From Tamarix chinensis (lineage: Eukaryota; Streptophyta; Magnoliopsida; Caryophyllales; Tamaricaceae), in NCBI GenBank assembly GCA_030549775.1, contig CM060177.1, positions 31,338,014 to 31,402,013 of the forward strand: a DNA stretch of 64,000 nt. Reading direction: 5' to 3'. The translations under genes and the position numbers were made by a program. Of the stretch, positions 60,801 through 64,000 are shown piece after piece. Numbering within the stretch: the first letter of the stretch is position 1; each line of letters opens with the position of its first letter. The notes below the pieces were generated by a model that was not told the DNA's origin, did no database searches, and worked only from the letters and a program-made list of their open reading frames with translations.

Positions 60801-61214
60801 AGTTCAACTTATTAACTCCATTCACGTGTTGAGAAGATTTGCCAATTTTGTTGAGTTAAGACATTCCTCCCAGTAAAAAAAATCACATAAACAAGGGAAG
60901 ATATTGCCTGGGTATACTTGGTCTCCCGGTCTTTAATGTTATGCCCAATGTTTCTCCCCTTCTGCTGCGGTCATTTCTATTGGTGTCTGACTTTATCTTT
61001 GTGGTTTGTAGGGAAGGCTTTGGATGAGTAGAGCCTCAAGGGTGCGGTCATCAGCTTGGAAAGTCAGTGAAAAACATCCTGGTATCCCTCACTCGCACTC
61101 AGAGGACATGGATCTTTCTGCGTTTTTCATCATGTTATTTATTCTTTTCTTCTTTTTCATTTAGGATACAATGCAAGTGATTCAGATTCTGATGAAATTA
61201 ACGGTGAATCATGA
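45823..61214 (+). CDS. Small Sel1-repeat (TPR-like) protein, 3 exons
   Basis: Exons 45823-46227, 61012-61081 and 61165-61214 join in phase (GT-AG borders) to a 174-aa protein. The first half is basic and Ser-rich (MGKSLSNSTRKLRHHLKKLA). Then comes VKRWFQDALKEAKQGDLN and one Sel1-like repeat: VSQMYSSGYGVARDAQK from exon 1 and GRLWMSRAS from exon 2. The end, KHPGYNASDSDSDEINGES, is acidic. Sel1 repeats form helical protein-binding surfaces; the partner is unknown. The exon 1-2 join falls inside the repeat and restores its normal spacing, which is the main evidence that exons 14.8 kb apart belong together. Exon 1 alone would run on to a stop at 46308. A further unseen exon is possible but unnecessary. 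Confidence 0.85.
46500..47345. repeat. AT-rich intron segment with degenerate tandem repeat
   Basis: From about 46900 to 47345 the phrase 'TTTATTTGTTAGTATATTATAATATATAAA' and variants recur with a period of roughly 50-65 bases. It is satellite-like but strongly diverged, in intron 1 of the Sel1-repeat gene. Confidence 0.6.
48920..50800 (-). pseudogene. hAT transposase pseudogene (RICESLEEPER/DAYSLEEPER-like)
   Basis: From 50800 downward the minus strand reads KISITTDL-stop-KS, VVTAHLIDSNWN, TMDNCSANDICVRHL and HVRCCAHIVNLLVQDG, the hAT catalytic region. It is then split by a MITE (49951-50296) and resumes as YLSDSDVRLMKF, LDVCTRWNSVHAMLSAALEF and VLDPRCKLSLVE. After a frameshift near 49455 comes the C-terminal dimerisation domain (WWKANPLKFRILSQMAREIL, ASKAAFSVG-stop-RVIDPYR). 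TAG replaces the conserved Trp in TTDLWK, TAA interrupts the end domain, and the N-terminal BED zinc finger is not found. It is not functional. Confidence 0.88.
49951..50296. mobile_element. hAT-type MITE copy 1 (346 bp) in the transposase pseudogene
   Basis: Ends CATACAATAAAACCGCGG and ...ATTTGATTGTATG give the inverted repeat CATACAAT. The perfect 8-bp duplication CTTCACAC flanks it (49943-49950, 50297-50304). The inside has GCGGTx hexamers at one end and an AATATCGGxx 10-bp tandem array in the middle. No protein is encoded; the periodic open frames are by-products. Confidence 0.93.
50830..51180. other. GC-rich segment inside the hAT element
   Basis: About 350 bases are far richer in G and C than everything around them. 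The segment contains a perfect 16-bp palindrome GAGATCTGCAGATCTC at 51011-51026 and two 'CTGGAGTGGAGG' phrases. It sits where the transposase N-terminal exon would be expected. It could be a 5' leader or a captured host-gene fragment. Open frames across it on both strands match no family I recognise. Confidence 0.5.
51199..51554. mobile_element. hAT-type MITE copy 2 (356 bp), inverted relative to copy 1
   Basis: Starts CATACAATCAAATATTGG and ends CCGCGGTTTTATTGTATG. The perfect 8-bp duplication GCTAGAAG flanks it (51191-51198, 51555-51562). It is the reverse complement of copy 1 with scattered differences. Its 10-bp array has about eight CGATATTxxC units, roughly one more than copy 1, which agrees with the 10-base difference in length. 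Confidence 0.93.
52098..54500. other. AT-rich intron DNA, nothing defined
   Basis: Intron 1 of the Sel1-repeat gene continues. Phrases such as CAGCCATTGATTTTGAATAA (about 52556) and related ones near 53950 hint at old repeats. No coding pattern is seen. Confidence 0.4.
54520..54821 (+). mobile_element. LINE-like 3' tails, two in tandem
   Basis: Two segments end in TTAATGAATAAAATTGCCTCCCCCCCCCCAAAAAAAA-like (about 54613) and AATGAATGAAATGGTTTACC + CCTCAAAAAAA (about 54821). An AATAAA-like signal, a short pyrimidine stretch and an A-tail are typical of 5'-truncated plant LINE copies. There is no coding part, so the class is an inference. Confidence 0.45.
54822..57850. other. AT-rich intron DNA, nothing defined
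   Basis: No gene, array or clear element ends were found in this part of the intron. Confidence 0.4.
57860..58340 (+). mobile_element. Possible LTR with promoter (GGCTATAAAAGCC)
   Basis: GGCTATAAAAGCCTTGGGTT (about 58149) followed by AATGAAAGTACAAGTTATTT and a TTTTTCTCAATTATAAT stretch resembles the promoter and R region of plant copia-type LTRs. I could not find matching ends or a target duplication. A C/A-rich region with CCCTAAACC-like phrases follows (58320-58690), without any open frame. Confidence 0.3.
58740..59830. mobile_element. Element with long, diverged inverted repeats (foldback/MULE-like)
   Basis: 58800-58900 (CTCCAGTTTTACCATTAAGT and the following CTCCATTAACTTTGAA) is the diverged reverse complement of 59655-59765 (GCCAACGGAGACTTAATAGT and the following GAAATTGGAAAA). 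The similarity continues more weakly outward. The ~0.75 kb between has no transposase. Exact ends and target duplication were not resolved. A 61-codon frame at 59666 is part of the right arm and not a gene. Confidence 0.6.
60537..60703. mobile_element. 167-bp MITE
   Basis: GGATATTGCACCAT at 60537 and its inverted complement ATGGTGCAATATCC ending at 60703 form a 14-bp inverted repeat (one base differs just inside), followed by mirrored CCCCGTA/TACGGGG. No certain target duplication is present. The phrase TTTAGTTGAAGATTTCT before it is echoed by TCTAGCTGAAGATTTCT after it (about 60745). Confidence 0.75.
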
Positions 61215-61920
61215 CTGGTCACGCTTCGTTTTCAGGAGTTACATTAACATTCAAAGTAAGCTCCCCCCCTCCTTCTGATTCTTGGCTTCTGCTTTATACA
61301 TTTCTTTTGCTGCATACGATTCTAGCACAGCAAAACTTTGATTAAAAAATCATTAATTTACTTCATTTTCTACCCTTTTTTAATTGGTTCTAATCCTTTC
61401 ACTATTAATCTTTTTCAGTGGATGTTATTTGACTTATTTTATGCTGTTCTTGTATCTGCAAATATTTTTCTTGTTATGAGATGTCTGTAACTCAAATCTT
61501 AAAATCCCATGATAATAACTTGTGAGTGAATAATTCACTGCACATCACAGCTGAAGACGGATTTGCTTGACTTTCATGGATAGAGTAGGAGTACAAACTT
61601 TCTTCCAGGTTTCTGTAACCTTTTGTTTTACTTGAAGAATTTGCACGCGAAAAGATATTATGCACCACAACTAAGATGCTAGCAGGCTATACTAGCTATG
61701 TAAAAAAAAAGTAAGTGCCAAAAAGCTGTTAATTATTATGTCAACTGTCTAAGATAAACAAACCTTTCATGCACTTGCATATATGTCTGCAAATTGTCAA
61801 AAGCCCTAATTCAAGACCTGAGCTTGACAAGGGCTGCCGCATGCTTCAAGGATATTGTCTCCGGTAATCTCATTGTTGTAGATGTGACAAAGTTAAAATA
61901 TGCAAACTCCTTTTTTCCAC
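61215..61920. other. 3' UTR and downstream spacer of the Sel1-repeat gene
   Basis: No further exon is recognised. The first part is probably 3' UTR; no clear end signal was assigned. Confidence 0.35.
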
Positions 61921-63300
61921 TTATTTTTTTTTTGAAGATTAAAAAAGTTTGTATCACTAGAAATGGGAGTGAAGTGCATCAAGTGCAATGCATATAACCT
62001 GTACATCAAAGCTATACTGAGCTCTACCTACCAGCTTTGAAATTGCAATATTGCCCCAGAAAAAAACAATGATACCGCTATTTCTAACTCCATGAATAAA
62101 AAAAATTATCAAGGACATATACTGTTGAGTATCCTTACTGAGAAAAACACTAAATCTTTCCAGGATAAGCTGATGAATGATGAGCCGAGGGAGCTTATTC
62201 TGGAAATGAAACACCACTATATTTCTGTGTATCCAAATCTGCTATAACTAGGCTGTGGAAGCTGCTCTCTAGACCAGTTTTCTCCCCTTTCCCTTGGTGC
62301 GCTGAATCATCCACTGAAGGCTAGTTGATCAATCCAAAATAGTACAGGCAAGATCAACTGGATAAGCAAAAATCTCTACAGCTGCGTAGCTACTGGACAT
62401 GCTACTAGTAAATTATTAAGGCCTTCCAGGTCCTATTCTACACACCTTACATAAGTCATGAACCAAAAGTCACCATTGCTTCAATAGCAGTCAAATGCAG
62501 CAGCTCTACTTCTCAGTATCTGCTTCAACATCCAGGAAAATTTATGTTTTTATGTGTAGGCAGCAGAAAGGAATTCTACTAAGTTATCTTCCATGAATCC
62601 ATCTCATCCACATGCTTTCTTTTAGTTCCACTAGCTTCCACATGTACTTGGAGAAGAAAACAGCATTCCATCTGTCCAGTTCTTTCAAACCTCAGCCCCC
62701 GTCAGGTTTTGGTAGACGATTTCTTTCAAGAGATAGGTGCCTTCCTCTTGTAGGGATCAAGGTTATTCAATAAAAATAAATTCCGAAACAAAGTTTCTTG
62801 CTTGTGAATATCAGATGTAGGTAAAACATACATTTCTGTCCAAAAGTCCTCAATGCCGAAGTGCTTTGGTCATTTTTTGCCAGAAGGGTGTGAGATTCTG
62901 TGCTGAATATTTCTTGGAGCATGTCGTATTCAGATATTATCCAAATTCTTGCTCTGTAGACCCACAATACCCCTGAAGTTCCTTAGATGTGCAGAAGGAT
63001 ATATTTTCATTAGGATTGTCTGCTTAGCATCAAGCATCTATTATTTGTTTTGTTCTCGTGACAGTAATGATTTCTAAATAATCTATTTGTTGTTTTGTGT
63101 ATGATCTGGAGATTGTTAACTTGTTTTCTACTTATTTTCTTCTTCAAAAGGTCTTTAGCATATCTAGTGTCCAAGGGAATTCCCAAGCCTAAAGTGAGAG
63201 AAGGGTGGTTGGAATGCCCTTTTTTATTGAGCTTAATATTGAGTGCAGCTAGCTTCCTAGAGCTAAAAGATCTACAATGCAGCCTGCTGAGGTGGTTTTC
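61921..63300 (-). mobile_element. LINE fragment: reverse transcriptase end and zinc-binding domain
   Basis: On the minus strand, in order: a GIPLDTRY block (about 63170, from the LGIPL motif after the RT core), GLKELDRWNAVFFSKYMWKL and ESMWMRWIHGR (about 62590-62690), then WMIQRTKGKGRKLV and QIWIHRN (about 62210-62320). These match the tail of plant L1-type LINEs (GGLGIRDLxxWN...LWKL and the zf-RVT domain). A T-run at about 61923-61932 would be the A-tail on the minus strand. Stops and shifts are frequent and the 5' part is missing or unrecognisable. Confidence 0.75.
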
Positions 63301-64000
63301 TTTGTTTGGGGGGGGGGATGTTAAAAATATGAGCAACGCAAAGAAGATAGGTACTACGTAATACGTATGTATGGCTAGTGTGGTAAGCTCAAAATATGGA
63401 AAGAAATGTAAACACCAGTTGAGAAATGCCAACACTAGAAAACCCTCACCCCCTCCCCGAACAAAATTATGTGAAGGAAAAGATGAAAAAGGCCAAGTAC
63501 GAGAATCTTTTATGTTATTTTTGTTTAGGGAATATAACTTTTTTGATTTATTATTTAGGCATAAAACTATTTCCTTGTCAGTAAAGATGGGAAGCCAATG
63601 TATTTTATTGCCAGAAAAGGAGAGGATTCACCTGAATAATATCTAAGCATTTTTTTTTTCTTGATAATATTTAATTTTTCTTATTTTTTTTAAATTAACA
63701 ATAATTTTTTAATTATTCTTAAACATCAAAGATACTGACTCTTTTCCTCCAACCAGGAATCCTCTGTTTCTTTCATTCAGCTCTTCATAGATCCTTATTA
63801 GGGTAATATCTTCTTGAACCCTCTGACAAACTTCTTTAGTTAGAGCCAGCTCAGCCCATCACATTCTTCTTTCCAATATCATTTCCTTTTGCTGCCCAAT
63901 TCTCTTGATTCTTTCTTCCTTCACTTTCATATTCATCCCAATACAAACACTACTCTGCTGTAACTCAGAACAACAGCGACTTCTCAAGTTGTTCATTGGC
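63301..64000. other. Window end, no gene recognised
   Basis: A G-run (about 63308-63317) and AT-rich DNA are followed by a pyrimidine-rich region. The minus strand at 63740-63990 has a charged helical pattern (KEVCQRVQEDITLIRIYEEL) that may be the linker of the same LINE between endonuclease and RT, but this is weak. Confidence 0.3.

Overview
This is nuclear DNA of a flowering plant. The evidence is long AT-rich intergenic DNA, GT-AG introns, a plant-type SCAR/WAVE gene, a plant-only DUF868 pseudogene, and dense plant transposon families (chromovirus Ty3/gypsy, CACTA, hAT, MITEs, LINE). The species cannot be named from the sequence. I see no tRNA, rRNA, CRISPR array or bacterial-style operon.

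Two protein-coding genes are well supported, both on the + strand. (1) A SCAR2-type WAVE-complex subunit at 16097-25676 has nine exons that join without a frame error into 1808 codons plus stop. It has the N-terminal SCAR homology domain, the WH2 actin-binding segment and the acidic Arp2/3-binding tail. Its exon 7 is an unusual array of seven LRK(V/A) repeats. (2) A small Sel1-repeat protein (174 aa) at 45823-61214 has three exons. A 14.8 kb first intron cuts its single Sel1 repeat in half. A DUF868 pseudogene lies at 4883-5595 (minus).

Most other recognisable sequence is mobile DNA. 1-1562 is the end of a long LTR (minus). 8171-10254 is a non-autonomous CACTA element with two internal tandem arrays. 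26896-45342 is one decayed chromovirus on the minus strand: short LTRs, primer-binding site, gag, RT, RNase H, integrase and chromodomain remnants. It has been split by later insertions, including three solo LTRs at 27286-29117, 29790-33239 and 34704-40096; the first two have perfect 5-bp target duplications. The giant intron of gene 2 holds a complete 4.1 kb hAT element (47989-52089, perfect 8-bp duplication). Two inverted copies of a small hAT-type MITE were later inserted into it, each with its own perfect 8-bp duplication. The intron also holds LINE tails, a long-inverted-repeat element and a short MITE. A LINE fragment follows gene 2.

The SCAR2 gene connects Rac/ROP signalling to Arp2/3-driven actin assembly. 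Nothing in the window suggests that the two genes work together. I found no new multi-gene system. The most interesting signals are the LRKV repeat expansion and a stop-free 102-nt intron inside the SCAR2 actin-binding module, the paired hAT-MITEs, and the ordered nest of solo LTRs.
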